This document shows positions 39,817 to 50,542 of a stretch of 64,000 nucleotides of DNA, piece after piece. Below the pieces are notes generated by a model. That model ran no database searches. It was not told the origin of the DNA and saw nothing but the letters and a program-made list of their open reading frames with translations. The stretch is from Prochlorococcus sp. AG-409-G20 (lineage in GTDB: Bacteria > Cyanobacteriota > Cyanobacteriia > PCC-6307 > Cyanobiaceae). The translations under genes and the position numbers were made by a program. The stretch lies in assembly GCA_003215775.1 (NCBI GenBank), contig QCJW01000002.1, positions 1 to 64,000 of the forward strand, in the 5' to 3' direction. The stretch's first letter is position 1. Each line of letters opens with the position of its first letter.

Positions 39817-40686
39817 ATGAATATTCCACAACAAGCTGACTGGGAACTTGATTTTTACTCTCGACCAATTCTCGAGCCAGATGGCAAAAAACGATGGGAA
39901 TTACTAATAACAAGTTCCCAAGATATCTCTGGAGCAAAACCTTTTCAATGGGAAAAAATATGCCCAGCCGGAGAAGTCAATTCTTTGTGGCTTGCAGAAG
40001 CACTTAAGGAAGCATTGACTGACGCTAAAAAACAAGGTTGGAATGAACCTCTGAAAATCAGATGCTGGAGGACTTCTATGAGAACAATGATTAAGAAAGC
40101 TGCGTCAAAGGTTGGTCTTGAAGTAGTCCCTAGCAGACGAACATATTCACTTATAGAATGGATGGCTCAGAGAGAAAAAGAGATTTACCCTAACGAACCT
40201 GGCTACATGGTTGGCCCACTTGCTCCTACTCAATCTCGATTACTTAACCAAGCAATTCCACTTCCCGAAGCAGTTAGAGGAGACGCATTAACCTTAGCCT
40301 CTCTTCCGTTAGGGACCTTACGAGAAGCGCAAGATTGGCCAATTGAATTTAGCGGTCTTCTTCCAATCCAAAAAACAGATAATGATAATCTGGAAATTCC
40401 TGGATTAAGACTATTTAGCAAAACTCGTGCACTTCCACTTGCTGCATGGCTGTCGGGATTAGAGCCAGTAAAACTAACCTTAGAGGGTAATCAGTTACTT
40501 CTAGAAGCTGGAGAAGAAGACAGATGGCTTGTGACAGATCTTGAAATAGATATAGCTTCTAATGCTAAAAAAAGTTTCTTAGCCTCAAAAGATAAAGCAG
40601 GAGGTCTCCAATTCATATCTGTTCAATCCACCCCAAAAGAAGAAAGGTTTTTAGGTTTTTGGATGTTAAGAGATTTACCAGAATGA
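39817..40686 (+). CDS. Tab2/Atab2-family RNA-binding protein (DUF1092)
   Basis: A 289-residue homologue of Tab2 (Chlamydomonas) and ATAB2 (Arabidopsis), which are plastid proteins needed for translation of photosystem I psaB mRNA. Typical segments are WELDFYSRPILEPDGKKRWELL near the N-terminus, LKIRCWRTSMRTMI and LEVVPSRRTYSLIEWM, then a C-terminal half with LPLAAWLSGLEP and FWMLRDL. The ATG at 39817 follows the S1-protein stop by 4 nt; an in-frame ATG at 39787 is less likely. Its position next to an RNA-binding S1 protein supports a joint role in translation. Confidence 0.88.
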   Translation: MNIPQQADWELDFYSRPILEPDGKKRWELLITSSQDISGAKPFQWEKICPAGEVNSLWLAEALKEALTDAKKQGWNEPLKIRCWRTSMRTMIKKAASKVGLEVVPSRRTYSLIEWMAQREKEIYPNEPGYMVGPLAPTQSRLLNQAIPLPEAVRGDALTLASLPLGTLREAQDWPIEFSGLLPIQKTDNDNLEIPGLRLFSKTRALPLAAWLSGLEPVKLTLEGNQLLLEAGEEDRWLVTDLEIDIASNAKKSFLASKDKAGGLQFISVQSTPKEERFLGFWMLRDLPE

Positions 40687-40742
40687 GAAATTATTTATCA
40701 AACATAAATTAAATAGAGATTACTTTATTTCCAAAATAAAAC

Positions 40743-41516
40743 ATGAAAACTAAAGATTGGGAATGGATCTCCTGCAAACGCGGTAAATATCTACGAAACA
40801 ATTTACTATATAAAAATGGTTTTATTCATGGCTTCTTTAGCAAACATTCCCAAAAAGACCATCCATCTCAACTAATTAGCTGTCTATCTGAAAGAACAAA
40901 GACAAGTATTCATTTGAGCAAACAAGTACATGGAAACAAGATAATTCTCGCTTCAACCGCCTTAGACAATCAATTAATAGAAGCAGATGGGTTAATTAGT
41001 GATAAATCAAGGCAAAGCTTATGGGTCTCATCAGCAGATTGCATTCCAATACTTTTTGCTGATAAAAAGAAAGGCTGTGTGGCAGCATGTCACTCTGGGT
41101 GGCGAGGTCTCGCAGAAAATATACTTATTGAGATTCTGAAAAGATTAAAAGCAAGAGGATCTGAAATGAAGGATCTAATAATAGCAATTGGTCCCGCTAT
41201 AAGCAAAAAAAGGTATGAAGTAGGGCAGGAGGTCATTGATAGGATAGGCAAAAGATTAAAATCTAAAACATATCCTGCAAATAACGAGTTAGATAAATCA
41301 CTGATAGATAAAACAATAACAAATAGTCAAAATATTGATAAATTTTTACTAGATATTCGACTGGTTGCATTAAGGCAACTAATTGAACATGGAATAGGAA
41401 GAAATCAAATAAGCGTCAATTCACTATGTACTTATGATGAATCTAATGATTTTCATTCATGGAGAAGAGATAAGTTAAGGAAAATTCAATGGTCTGGAAT
41501 TTTATCTAAATATTAA
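40743..41516 (+). CDS. pgeF: Laccase-domain protein (YfiH/PgeF, DUF152)
   Basis: A 257-residue member of the YfiH family. Proposed activities include purine nucleoside phosphorolysis/deamination and peptidoglycan editing; older reports call it a polyphenol oxidase. Metal-site motifs are VSSADCIPILFAD (Cys), ACHSGWRGLAENI (His) and LCTYDESNDFHSWRRD near the C-terminus (Cys and His). KQVHGNKI is the first His motif. The stop codon overlaps the convergent FAD-dehydrogenase stop by 4 nt. Confidence 0.9.
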   Translation: MKTKDWEWISCKRGKYLRNNLLYKNGFIHGFFSKHSQKDHPSQLISCLSERTKTSIHLSKQVHGNKIILASTALDNQLIEADGLISDKSRQSLWVSSADCIPILFADKKKGCVAACHSGWRGLAENILIEILKRLKARGSEMKDLIIAIGPAISKKRYEVGQEVIDRIGKRLKSKTYPANNELDKSLIDKTITNSQNIDKFLLDIRLVALRQLIEHGIGRNQISVNSLCTYDESNDFHSWRRDKLRKIQWSGILSKY

Positions 41517-43219
41517 AAGTAGTTCTTATTAATCTCCTTAGCTATAAACTCAGCTACTTTTATTCCATCTACTGCAGCAGATAGAATTCCTCCCGCATAT
41601 CCAGCCCCCTCACCCGCCGGGTATAAGCCTTTAGTATTTGTTGACTCCATAAATGTATCTCTTGATATTCTTACGGGAGAAGATGTCCTAGTTTCTATTC
41701 CAGTTAACAACGTATCTGGTTTACAATAAGCGGATAGTTTTTTCTCAAATTTTGGCAAAGCCTCTCTGATAGAAATTATTAGTTTCGAGGGAAGAGCATC
41801 ATTCAAGTTAGAGAGATTAACTCCTGGAAGGTAAGAAGGTTTTATATTGCCTAAGGAAGTAGAGGCCCTATTTGATAAGAAATCATCTAGTCTTTGAACT
41901 GGTGCAAAGTATTTACCCCCTCCCATCTTGAACGCTTTTCTTTCCAAAGACCTTTGAAAATAAATCCCTGCCAAAGGATCACCTTTAAAACGTTCGAAGG
42001 GAATAAAGTCTTCTTGCTCTAGATCTACAACTAAAGCAGCATTTGCATTTCGTTCATTTCTTGAATGCTGACTCATACCATTAGTTACAACACATCCCTC
42101 TTCAGAAGTAGATCCAACAACTAAACCACCTGGACACATACAAAATGTATAAACAGTTCTCCCATTTGATGCATGATGTACCAGATTATATTCAGCATGT
42201 CCTAACTGAGGATGACCTGCACTTGATCCCCATCGTGCATGATCAATTGAAAATTGTGAATGCTCAATACGGAATCCTACAGAAAAAAGCTTTTGTTCTA
42301 AATCAACTCCATTCTCTTGAAGCATAGAAAAGCTATCTCTAGCAGAATGACCCAGTGCAAGTATCAAGAAATTTGTCCTTATAGAACTACCATCAGCAAG
42401 TTTTATTCCTTCGACTTCTAACTGTTTCCGACATTCTTTCTGATCAAAGTTTCTTTTTAGATGAATATTATCCATACGAGTTTGGAAGCGAATTTCACCT
42501 CCAAGATTTTCAATCCTAGACCTTAATCCCCTAACAACAGTAGCTAATTTGAAAGTTCCTATATGTGGTCTATATGAAGTAAGAATCTCTGGATTTGCGC
42601 CACTTTCAACTAATTCTTCAAGAACTTTCCTGGAATATCCTTTAGGGTCAGATATACGGCTATAAAGCTTTCCATCAGAAAATGTTCCAGCTCCTCCTTC
42701 TCCAAACTGAACATTTGAAAAAGAGTGAAAAGATCTTTTTAACTTCCAGAAGTCAAATATTTCTCTAGTTCTTTCCTTTACAGATTTACCTTGCTCTATA
42801 AGCAAAGGTTGAAACCCCATTTGCGCCAACGATAATGCTGCAAAATACCCACATGGACCTGCTCCAACAACAACAGGACGATATTCTTCTTTTCCTGGAA
42901 ATTTAATAGATGCTCTAACTTTATTAATATACAAAGAGTCAGGTGTTTTACTTATTGTCTCATCAGAATGAATCTTGTTCAATACGCTCTGACAATCAGA
43001 AACTGAAACATCCACACTATAAATTATTTTTATAGCTTCTTTCGACCTTGCATCAATACTCCTTTTGACTAATTTATAACTCAGCAAATCTGAATATGAA
43101 ATCCTCAGTCTCTTGATAATCAGCTCTATAAGAGCTTGATCTGAATGTCCCAAAGGCAATTTAAGGTTTCTTATACGTATCACTTTTTGACGTGGAGTAA
43201 CGCAATAAGATAAGAACAT
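41513..43219 (-). CDS. FAD-dependent dehydrogenase (COG2509 type)
   Basis: A 568-residue flavoprotein of uncharacterised function. The FAD-binding motif lies unusually far in, at about residue 118 (VVVGAGPCGYFAALSLAQMG), after an N-terminal domain of ~100 residues (RQKVIRIRNLKLPLG) typical of this family. Other conserved segments are QFGEGGAGTFSDGKLYSR, FLILALGHSARDSF, VYTFCMCPGGLVV and the C-terminal LYPAGEGAGYAGGILSAAVDGI. The substrate is unknown. It converges with pgeF. Confidence 0.87.
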   Translation of the reverse strand: MFLSYCVTPRQKVIRIRNLKLPLGHSDQALIELIIKRLRISYSDLLSYKLVKRSIDARSKEAIKIIYSVDVSVSDCQSVLNKIHSDETISKTPDSLYINKVRASIKFPGKEEYRPVVVGAGPCGYFAALSLAQMGFQPLLIEQGKSVKERTREIFDFWKLKRSFHSFSNVQFGEGGAGTFSDGKLYSRISDPKGYSRKVLEELVESGANPEILTSYRPHIGTFKLATVVRGLRSRIENLGGEIRFQTRMDNIHLKRNFDQKECRKQLEVEGIKLADGSSIRTNFLILALGHSARDSFSMLQENGVDLEQKLFSVGFRIEHSQFSIDHARWGSSAGHPQLGHAEYNLVHHASNGRTVYTFCMCPGGLVVGSTSEEGCVVTNGMSQHSRNERNANAALVVDLEQEDFIPFERFKGDPLAGIYFQRSLERKAFKMGGGKYFAPVQRLDDFLSNRASTSLGNIKPSYLPGVNLSNLNDALPSKLIISIREALPKFEKKLSAYCKPDTLLTGIETRTSSPVRISRDTFMESTNTKGLYPAGEGAGYAGGILSAAVDGIKVAEFIAKEINKNYF

Positions 43220-43282
43220 TTAAAACAGTGATTTATTTCAATGAAGAATTTATTCATATAGAGTATCAAGAACATAACTGTT

Positions 43283-43636
43283 TTAAATACATTTATTAGT
43301 AGCCAGGCCAACATCTACAAGCTTCAAGTTCAACTCATCATTACTTCCTATTAATTTAATTTTAGCTAACAAAAGTCCATCTTCAGCACCTTGAGGAAAC
43401 AAATTCACTCTCTGTTTACGGTGCAAGTTAGTTTTCAGCCAATCTTTCACAGAGTCTTCGTCTTCAGGCTTTACATCAATGCATGCCAGCTTAACGGAAT
43501 AGGTTCTATTATGATCTCCTATCAGAAGCGATGAATAACTACTAACTTGAAGTACTTCCGCTGCAGTTGTTGCAATAGGAATTGCAACAACAAGCAGTAG
43601 CAAACACAAACAAAATCCAAAAAGTTTATTTATCAA
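43283..43636 (-). CDS. Secreted SNase-like (thermonuclease-fold) protein
   Basis: A 117-residue protein with an N-terminal signal peptide ([23 protein letters not shown]). The mature part resembles a degenerate staphylococcal-nuclease OB fold ([21 protein letters not shown] ... [12 protein letters not shown] ... [11 protein letters not shown]). The usual catalytic Arg/Glu set is not clear, so nuclease activity is doubtful. It begins with a TTG that overlaps the ilvB stop (TTGA), indicating coupling, though no functional link to branched-chain amino-acid synthesis is obvious. Confidence 0.75.
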   Translation of the reverse strand: MINKLFGFCLCLLLLVVAIPIATTAAEVLQVSSYSSLLIGDHNRTYSVKLACIDVKPEDEDSVKDWLKTNLHRKQRVNLFPQGAEDGLLLAKIKLIGSNDELNLKLVDVGLATNKCI

Positions 43637-45486
43637 AATTTATTTCCACAATCTGGACAAAAGCGATACTCATTAACGGAATTAGACCCACATGCATCAC
43701 ATTTACGCGAAATCTCTATTTCTGAAGCTGAATCTTCTGGTAATCCAACCATTTCCGCATTACTCTTCCCTGGTGGGACCATTGGATAACAATTTTCTGA
43801 ACGCCTAACCCGAACGTCAATCAACATTGGTCCCTGTTCTGTAAAAGCTCTCGCCAATTGATCTCTTAAATTCTTACGCTCATTAATAACAATTCCACCC
43901 ACTCCAAAGGCATTAGCTAATAATTTAAAATCAGGCATACCATGAAGCATATTAGAAGCAGAATAACGTTCACCGTAGAAACTTTCTTGCCATTGGCGGA
44001 CCATTCCTTGCCATTGATTATTAATAATCACTACCTTTATTGGAAGACCATATTCCGAAATAGTACCAAGCTCTTGAATATTCATTAAGATACTTGCATC
44101 TCCTGCTATACAAATAACCATCTCTTTAGGCAATGCCGCCTGAACACCTAGAGCAGCAGGCATTCCATATCCCATAGTCCCCAAGCCACCACTGCTAATC
44201 CATTTTCTGGGGCCATTCCTTAAATATTGTGCTGCCCACATTTGATGCTGTCCTACATCAGTTGTTATATAAGCATCTGCAGCTAATTCTCTTATGGCTA
44301 TCAGGACTTCTTGTGGATAAATTTCCCCTTCCCCTTTAGGTATTACCAATGGATACCGCTGTTTCCATTGAGAGATCTTTTCAATCCATTTAGAAGTCTT
44401 AGGTAATACATTTTTCTTTTTACTAACATCAAGTAATTTTTGAAGAGTTACACCAACATCTCCCAAGATTGCTATATCTGCCCTTCTGTTTTTGCTTACT
44501 TCTGCTGGATCAATTTCTAGGTGAATAATCTTTGCCAATGGTGCAAATGTATCTAATTTCCCTGTTACTCGATCGTCAAATCGTGCTCCAGCAGCTATTA
44601 ATAAATCACATTCAGTTACTGCAAAATTCGCATACGCAGTCCCGTGCATCCCTAACATACCAACTGACAAATTATCATTCTCATCAAAAGCTCCTTTTCC
44701 CATCAAGGTAGAAGTTACTGGTATTTGATAACGCTTTGCCAGTGCTGCAAGAGCTTGATGAGCCCCTGCAGCAATCACGCCACCACCGACATAAAGGAGA
44801 GGTCTTTCAGCCTGACTAATTAAATCAAGTGCAGCCTCAATCTTTTGTAAATCAGGATCCTTGGATATATGAAATCCAGGCGGCACAACACTTCCTGGAG
44901 GAACAGGCTGATAATCAAAAACCTCTTGACCAACATCTTTAGGTATATCTATAAGCACAGGGCCTGGACGTCCAGAAGATGCAATAAGAAATGCCTGGGA
45001 AACTACCGTGGCTAACTGCGCAGGGTCTCTAACGACCCATGAATGTTTAACAATGGGGAGGGTAATTCCAAAAATATCTGTTTCTTGAAATGCATCAGTT
45101 CCAATGGCAGGACGTGGCACTTGACCAGTCACAACAACCATAGGGACTGAATCCATTTGCGCTGTAGCAATTCCTGTAACTAGATTTGTTGCGCCTGGAC
45201 CTGAAGTACCAAAACATACTCCTACTTTGCCTGTAGCTCTAGCAAAACCATCAGCAGCATGCGTCCCCCCCTGTTCATGTCTTACAAGGATGTGCTTCAA
45301 CCAACCTTCTTTCTCTGCCTTATGAACTGCATCATAAATAGGAAGTATTGCTCCACCGGGATAACCAAATATGGTATCAACACCATGGCGGCGGAGAGAA
45401 TCCATCAATGCATCTGCTCCACTAATTTGACGATGCACTTTTTGCTTTGCATCACCTAGAGCCTTAGATGAAGTAGTCAAGATCAC
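43633..45486 (-). CDS. ilvB: Acetolactate synthase large subunit with C-terminal zinc ribbon
   Basis: A ThDP enzyme that condenses pyruvate units in valine, leucine and isoleucine synthesis. It has 617 residues. The N-terminal [13 protein letters not shown] and [17 protein letters not shown] (catalytic Glu) are present, as are the FAD-binding middle domain and the ThDP motif [14 protein letters not shown] ... [12 protein letters not shown]. After the usual end of the enzyme there is a ~30-residue tail carrying a CxxC-x(n)-CxxC zinc ribbon ([19 protein letters not shown]). The regulatory IlvN is not in this window. Confidence 0.96.
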   Translation of the reverse strand: MILTTSSKALGDAKQKVHRQISGADALMDSLRRHGVDTIFGYPGGAILPIYDAVHKAEKEGWLKHILVRHEQGGTHAADGFARATGKVGVCFGTSGPGATNLVTGIATAQMDSVPMVVVTGQVPRPAIGTDAFQETDIFGITLPIVKHSWVVRDPAQLATVVSQAFLIASSGRPGPVLIDIPKDVGQEVFDYQPVPPGSVVPPGFHISKDPDLQKIEAALDLISQAERPLLYVGGGVIAAGAHQALAALAKRYQIPVTSTLMGKGAFDENDNLSVGMLGMHGTAYANFAVTECDLLIAAGARFDDRVTGKLDTFAPLAKIIHLEIDPAEVSKNRRADIAILGDVGVTLQKLLDVSKKKNVLPKTSKWIEKISQWKQRYPLVIPKGEGEIYPQEVLIAIRELAADAYITTDVGQHQMWAAQYLRNGPRKWISSGGLGTMGYGMPAALGVQAALPKEMVICIAGDASILMNIQELGTISEYGLPIKVVIINNQWQGMVRQWQESFYGERYSASNMLHGMPDFKLLANAFGVGGIVINERKNLRDQLARAFTEQGPMLIDVRVRRSENCYPMVPPGKSNAEMVGLPEDSASEIEISRKCDACGSNSVNEYRFCPDCGNKF

Positions 45487-45714
45487 TGAAATTTTTAAAG
45501 ATCTCTAAGTACAACATTAGGGGCCAATCGGAGACTTTGCCCACTAAATCATCAAAGATGACACGATGGATTAAAACTATCCGAGTCCAAATTTCACAAG
45601 TGATATCCATCTAGACAAACTAAAAATATGGTAGAAAGCTATTTATGAATTACTAAGTTCTTTCTTAAAGCAAATAAAGGTTAATTTTAAATTTTGCTTC
45701 TCAGGAAAACCTAA

Positions 45715-46890
45715 TTACAACAAACCTATCTTATGCAATGGCCCATTTCCACTAATAAATTCAAAAATAAGTGCTAAGAAAACAATCATTGCGACTCTAC
45801 CATTCCAAACTTCAGAACTATTATTCCAACCCCATTGCCACTTTTCTTGAGGGTAAAGCTTTATCTCATTTGGCAATTTAGCTGCCTCCTCTAAGCCTAT
45901 CTCTGGTCCATCTAGACAAGAAACAACAAGATCTGCGAGGCCATTTATAAACAGTGGATACGTATCCAAGGCAGGGACTCTATGAAAATATTTAATACCA
46001 TATTTCTTAGCTAAGTTTCGATATTCAATATCGATTTCCTGTAAAGTCTCAATGTGCTCACTTACAAAACTGATAGGAACTACGACTAAGTTACGAGTAG
46101 CAGCATTCCCAAGCTGCTCAAGAACATCCTCTGTATAGGGCTGAAGCCATTCTTCTGGTCCAACACGACTCTGATAAGCAAGTGTATAAGGATTTGAATA
46201 ACCTAAAGAGCACTCCAGTTCTTTCATGATAAGGCTAGTACAACTTTCTATTTCCTGCTGATAAGGATCACCTGCATCTTCAACATAACTCTTTGGAACT
46301 CCATGAGCACTAAAAAAAACATGTGCTTCTTTAGGAAGATCGCATGAAAGAATCTGTCGAGATATTAACTCAGACATTGAACGTATATAACCATCATTGT
46401 CATACCAACTAGGAATACATCGTATAGGCAATTTGCTAAAAGCCAGATCGGCTTTTCTTAATCTGCTTAACTCCCTAAAACTTGAACCGCTAGTACTAAT
46501 TGAGAAATGAGGATACAAAGGTAAAACAACTACCTGGGTCACTCCATCAGCCTTAAGATCAGCAACTGCGCATTCAGTAAAAGGGTGCCAATAACGCATT
46601 GCAACATAGGTCGTCGCATCAATTCCACGCAGCCTCAATTGACTCTGCAACTCTCTTGCTTGTTGTTCCGTAATCCGTCTTAACGGAGAGCCTCCACCAA
46701 TAGCTCGATAGGCCTCTTGAGATTTAGAACTTCTTCTTGTACTGATATACCAAGCTAAAGGTTTAATAAGCGAAGGAATTGGCAGCCTAATAATCTCTGG
46801 ATCTGAAAAAAGGTTATATAGAAATGGGCCAACATCTTCTATTCGCTCTGGCCCTCCCAGGTTCAATAAGAGGACACCAATACGAGACAT
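45715..46890 (-). CDS. hemH: Ferrochelatase with C-terminal chlorophyll-binding (CAB) tail
   Basis: Inserts Fe2+ into protoporphyrin IX at the membrane. It has 391 residues, longer than bacterial HemH because a linker and a light-harvesting-like helix follow ([21 protein letters not shown]), as known in cyanobacteria. Catalytic signatures are [16 protein letters not shown] (His region) and [14 protein letters not shown] (Glu). The CAB motif ENxNGRxAM is here VWNGRVAM, with the Arg and Asn pigment ligands present. It is divergent from a tyrosine recombinase gene. Confidence 0.96.
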   Translation of the reverse strand: MSRIGVLLLNLGGPERIEDVGPFLYNLFSDPEIIRLPIPSLIKPLAWYISTRRSSKSQEAYRAIGGGSPLRRITEQQARELQSQLRLRGIDATTYVAMRYWHPFTECAVADLKADGVTQVVVLPLYPHFSISTSGSSFRELSRLRKADLAFSKLPIRCIPSWYDNDGYIRSMSELISRQILSCDLPKEAHVFFSAHGVPKSYVEDAGDPYQQEIESCTSLIMKELECSLGYSNPYTLAYQSRVGPEEWLQPYTEDVLEQLGNAATRNLVVVPISFVSEHIETLQEIDIEYRNLAKKYGIKYFHRVPALDTYPLFINGLADLVVSCLDGPEIGLEEAAKLPNEIKLYPQEKWQWGWNNSSEVWNGRVAMIVFLALIFEFISGNGPLHKIGLL

Positions 46891-46958
46891 AAAAGGAAGA
46901 GATGCCTATAAATAGTTGAGAATCACCTCAACTATCTACAAGGTAGCTAAAAAGTTGG

Positions 46959-48119
46959 ATGAATATCAATCTCAAAGAAGAGCTCAGGATTTTCAACAAA
47001 GAAAATGCGCTGGCTGGGGTTAAGGTCAAAATTGAGCAGCGTGGTCAGCGACTGAATCTTCGAGGTCTCCTTCCCTCAAAGACAGAGAGAGGTTCTTTAA
47101 AGCTTCAGCGTCTTAGTTTAAATTTGGCTGCCGACCTGAACGGATTCATTGAAGCTAAAAAAATTCTAGAGCTTGTTGTCCTACAAATAAGCCATGATCA
47201 ATTTGATTGGAAGCATTGGAGGAAAAATTCAAGCCAAGAAAAAGTTCAAAGTTTATCCGACAAACCTTCCCTAGCAATAGGTAAATTCAAAACAGCCTTC
47301 TTTAATAATCCTAATAGAAAGAATACCCAGGCAGGAGCACGTAGCACATGGAACGCAGCATATCAACCTTACCTAAGAAGACTAATTATGATATCAAAAG
47401 AGACAAACCAAGAGATAGAAAAAGATTTATTAGATAGAACTTTATGTAGTTATGAAGAAAATAGTCGTAGTCGGCAACAGTGCGGGACAGCATTAAATGC
47501 ATTTGCTAAGTACTTAGAAATCGAACTTCCAGATAATTGGAGAGAAAAATCTGGAGGATATGGACTTCACAAGGCTCAATTCCGAAATCTACCTAGTGAT
47601 GAATTAATTAAATCTACATTTTATCAAATACCAAATTCATCTTGGAGACTTGCTTATGGACTTATGGCAACATATGGTCTAAGAAATCACGAGATTTTCT
47701 TTTCTGATTTCTCAGATTTAGGAAACTTTGGTGATCAAGTTTTGAGAGTACTACCAAACACAAAGACTGGAGAACATCAAGTCTGGCCATTCCATCCAGA
47801 ATGGCTAGATATATTTGATCTAAGAAGAATGGCAGCCGAGAAAAATCTTCTTCCCAAAGTAACTACAGATCTCAACAAAACAACATTGCAATCTGTTGGA
47901 AGAAGAGTTGCAGAGCAATTTAAACGATACAAATTACCCATGACACCATATGATCTAAGACATGCATGGGCTGTGAGGACAATTCACATTGGCCTTCCCG
48001 ATACTGTTGCCGCAAGAATGATGGGCCATTCAGTAGCTATTCATACGCGTACCTATCACCATTGGATAACAAGAAGGGATCAGCAAAAGGCTGTTGATAA
48101 AGCTTTAAATAGATTATGA
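46959..48119 (+). CDS. Tyrosine recombinase/phage integrase-family protein
   Basis: A 386-residue protein with an N-terminal basic AP2-like part (residues 1-60), a SAM-like core-binding domain (about 100-190) and a catalytic domain (about 215-386). Catalytic residues are YGLRNHEIF (Arg I), NTKTGEHQVW (Lys), TPYDLRHAW (Arg II; the usual first His of HxxR is Tyr), MMGHSVAIHTRTYHHW (His and nucleophilic Tyr). No att repeats, phage genes or flanking tRNA are present. Its length and domain order are intact, so it may serve a housekeeping DNA function. Confidence 0.85.
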   Translation: MNINLKEELRIFNKENALAGVKVKIEQRGQRLNLRGLLPSKTERGSLKLQRLSLNLAADLNGFIEAKKILELVVLQISHDQFDWKHWRKNSSQEKVQSLSDKPSLAIGKFKTAFFNNPNRKNTQAGARSTWNAAYQPYLRRLIMISKETNQEIEKDLLDRTLCSYEENSRSRQQCGTALNAFAKYLEIELPDNWREKSGGYGLHKAQFRNLPSDELIKSTFYQIPNSSWRLAYGLMATYGLRNHEIFFSDFSDLGNFGDQVLRVLPNTKTGEHQVWPFHPEWLDIFDLRRMAAEKNLLPKVTTDLNKTTLQSVGRRVAEQFKRYKLPMTPYDLRHAWAVRTIHIGLPDTVAARMMGHSVAIHTRTYHHWITRRDQQKAVDKALNRL

Positions 48120-48216
48120 TTATAATATTTAAGTATAAAAATAAATATTATCTTTATACCAAATAAAACCTGATTACAATTAGCCTAGAAAATAAAACTA
48201 CAACTTTCTAGAATAA

Positions 48217-48909
48217 ATGGAATCCAGCAACTCTACTTACGACAATACGACACAGAATCTTGAACTTAGTGCTTCAAAGCTAGGCATAGGTGGCCATTCC
48301 AGCCCTGAAAAAGATGAGGATAGCTACAAAAAACGAATGCAGAAGAGAAAAGAAGTCCAACAAGAAAGATTACTAAAGAGAAGCAACGAAAAGGGACTTA
48401 TTATTGTATTTACTGGACTTGGCAAAGGTAAAACAACAGCTGCACTTGGCATAGCATTAAGAACACTAGGTCATAAAAAAAATGTCGCAATTATTCAATT
48501 TATCAAAGGCGGATGGGTTCCTGGCGAAGCAAAGGCCCTAAACTTATTTGGTGAATCTCTGAAATGGCACTCATTAGGAGAAGGCTTCACATGGGAAACT
48601 CAAAATAGAGAAAGAGATAAAGAACTTGTTTCAAAAGCTTGGACAAAAGCTTTAAGCTACTTAAGAGACCAAGACTACAAAGTAGTAATCCTTGATGAAG
48701 TGAATATTGCGATAAAGCTTGGATACCTTTCAACAGATCAAGTTCTAAATGGAATCAAATCAAGGCCAAGTCTGACTCATGTGGTTTTAACAGGACGAGG
48801 TGCTCCTGATGAAATAATCGACCAAGCTGATCTAGTAACAGAAATGAAATTAATCCATCATCCATTTAAAGAACAAGATATCAAAGCTCAAGAAGGTATT
48901 GAGTTTTAA
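48217..48909 (+). CDS. cobO: Cob(I)alamin adenosyltransferase, CobO/BtuR type
   Basis: Adenosylates corrinoids during coenzyme B12 synthesis or salvage. It has 230 residues. The reversed-order P-loop is VFTGLGKGKTTAALGIA (residues ~65-80), followed by AIIQFIKGGW and the Walker B-like VVILDEVNIAIKLGYL, and THVVLTGRGAPDEIIDQADLVTEM near the C-terminus, all typical of CobO. The first ~45 residues are a charged helix (KKRMQKRKEVQQERLLKR) that often covers the active site. It is isolated from other cob genes here. Confidence 0.95.
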   Translation: MESSNSTYDNTTQNLELSASKLGIGGHSSPEKDEDSYKKRMQKRKEVQQERLLKRSNEKGLIIVFTGLGKGKTTAALGIALRTLGHKKNVAIIQFIKGGWVPGEAKALNLFGESLKWHSLGEGFTWETQNRERDKELVSKAWTKALSYLRDQDYKVVILDEVNIAIKLGYLSTDQVLNGIKSRPSLTHVVLTGRGAPDEIIDQADLVTEMKLIHHPFKEQDIKAQEGIEF

Positions 48910-49223
48910 AACTAGATCAACAGTAATCATGCTTCTAAAGCATTGCAAAGAAACTGGTTAAAAGCATTCAGAAGATCCAACCCAGCAACCAATAAAGCCT
49001 TATCAGCCAAGGGCTCTAGCTAAGGAGAAGAATCCTCAACAACTTTAAATTAGTCCTAAATCGTAAGCCAGACCATCACATGATTTTGAAAATCCTCAGA
49101 TCTATTCATCTCAGTAAAAATTTCTTTAATCCAAGCTAGAACTAACAATAACCCCAACCAATTCATGCGCATAGCGATCTGTCAGAAGAAGCCTTGCTAC
49201 TGTCATCAAGATATGAGCTTTTA

Positions 49224-49940
49224 ATGGCATTCACTAGAGCCCTGCTAAAGATCAGCGGAGAAGCACTAATGGGGGATAAGCCTTATGGCATAGATCCCGC
49301 AATTGTTCAATCCATAGCAGAAGATGTTTCCAAAGTTGTTAGCAATGGAACCCAATTAGCAATCGTTGTAGGAGGTGGGAATATCTTCAGAGGTCTAAAG
49401 GGATCTGCAGCAGGCATGGATCGAGCCACGGCAGATTATGTAGGAATGCTTGCAACCGTAATGAACGCAATAACACTTCAAGATGGATTAGAAAGAGCTG
49501 GAGTAGCTACTCGTGTTCAAACTGCTATAGAGATGCAAGAAGTTGCAGAACCATATATTCGCAGAAGAGCTATTCGTCATCTAGAAAAAGGTCGAGTTGT
49601 TGTCTTTGGAGCTGGATGCGGAAACCCTTTTTTCACTACAGATACAACTGCAGCTCTAAGAGCAGCAGAAATTAACGCTGATGTAGTTTTCAAGGCTACT
49701 AAAGTTGATGGAGTATACGACCGAGATCCAAAGCAGCACCCTGAAGCTATTAAGTATCAAAATCTGACCTTTCAAGAAGTACTAAGTAAAGAAATTGCTG
49801 TAATGGATGGCACCGCTATTGCACTATGCAAAGACAACAATATCCCTATTATTGTTTTCAACCTCTTTGTAGCAGGGAACATCAGCAAAGCAGTAGCGGG
49901 TGAACCAATAGGCTCTCGCATAAGCAGAGCAATTGAATGA
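49224..49940 (+). CDS. pyrH: UMP kinase
   Basis: Phosphorylates UMP to UDP; a hexameric enzyme of the amino-acid-kinase fold. It has 238 residues from the ATG at 49224 ([15 protein letters not shown]). A TTG at 49194 would add ten unconserved residues. Motifs are [34 protein letters not shown] and [21 protein letters not shown], with [10 protein letters not shown]. It lies 53 nt upstream of frr, the usual bacterial order. Confidence 0.97.
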   Translation: MAFTRALLKISGEALMGDKPYGIDPAIVQSIAEDVSKVVSNGTQLAIVVGGGNIFRGLKGSAAGMDRATADYVGMLATVMNAITLQDGLERAGVATRVQTAIEMQEVAEPYIRRRAIRHLEKGRVVVFGAGCGNPFFTTDTTAALRAAEINADVVFKATKVDGVYDRDPKQHPEAIKYQNLTFQEVLSKEIAVMDGTAIALCKDNNIPIIVFNLFVAGNISKAVAGEPIGSRISRAIE

Positions 49941-49993
49941 ATTCGACTCAGGTTTACCGAATCCTTCCTCATCCCTTCATCCTTTAAAAGAAC

Positions 49994-50542
49994 ATGAAAA
50001 ACCAAGAACTAGAATCAAGCATGCTCAAGTCTGTTGAGGCTGCACAACGCACATTCAGGACAATAAGGACAGGAAGAGCGAACCCGTCATTATTAGACCG
50101 AATAGTAGTTGAATACTATGGTGCTGATACACCACTGAAATCTCTTGCGACTATTTCTACTCCAGACTCTCAAACTATTTCCATCCAGCCATTTGACATA
50201 AGCTCTTTAGCATTAATCGAAAAAGCAATTGCGACAAGTGACCTTGGCTTCACTCCAAACAACGACGGAAAAATGATCCGAATAAATGTTCCTCCACTTA
50301 CTGAAGAACGAAGAAAAGAATTTTGCAAATTAGCCTCCAAATATGCAGAAGAAGCAAAGGTTGCTCTTAGGAATATTAGGCGCGAAGCCATAGATAAAGT
50401 AAAGAAATTAGAAAAAGAAGGAGATATTTCAGAAGATCAAAGTAGAGACAATCAAGAAGATATACAGAAATTAACTGATAAGTTTATTGCTGAGATCGAA
50501 AGGCATTTAGCTGAGAAGGAAGAAGATATCCTGAAGGTGTGA
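49994..50542 (+). CDS. frr: Ribosome recycling factor
   Basis: With EF-G, splits post-termination ribosomes. It has 182 residues, the standard length. Signatures are the N-terminal helix ending [24 protein letters not shown], then PLKSLATIS and the C-terminal three-helix bundle ([20 protein letters not shown]). It overlaps the next gene by 4 nt (GTGA), so frr and the flavoprotein are translationally coupled. It follows pyrH. Confidence 0.98.
   Translation: MKNQELESSMLKSVEAAQRTFRTIRTGRANPSLLDRIVVEYYGADTPLKSLATISTPDSQTISIQPFDISSLALIEKAIATSDLGFTPNNDGKMIRINVPPLTEERRKEFCKLASKYAEEAKVALRNIRREAIDKVKKLEKEGDISEDQSRDNQEDIQKLTDKFIAEIERHLAEKEEDILKV

Noticed and set aside
46959-48119. Prophage or genomic island marked by the integrase
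   Set aside because: Both flanks are core genes (hemH, cobO). No phage genes, tRNA or direct repeats are seen nearby, and base use matches the surroundings.
49056-49172. 38-codon minus frame in the cobO-pyrH gap ([14 protein letters not shown] start)
   Set aside because: The hydrophobic start is suggestive, but there is no ribosome site or recognised family, and the length is within chance for this base composition. Worth rechecking only if conserved.
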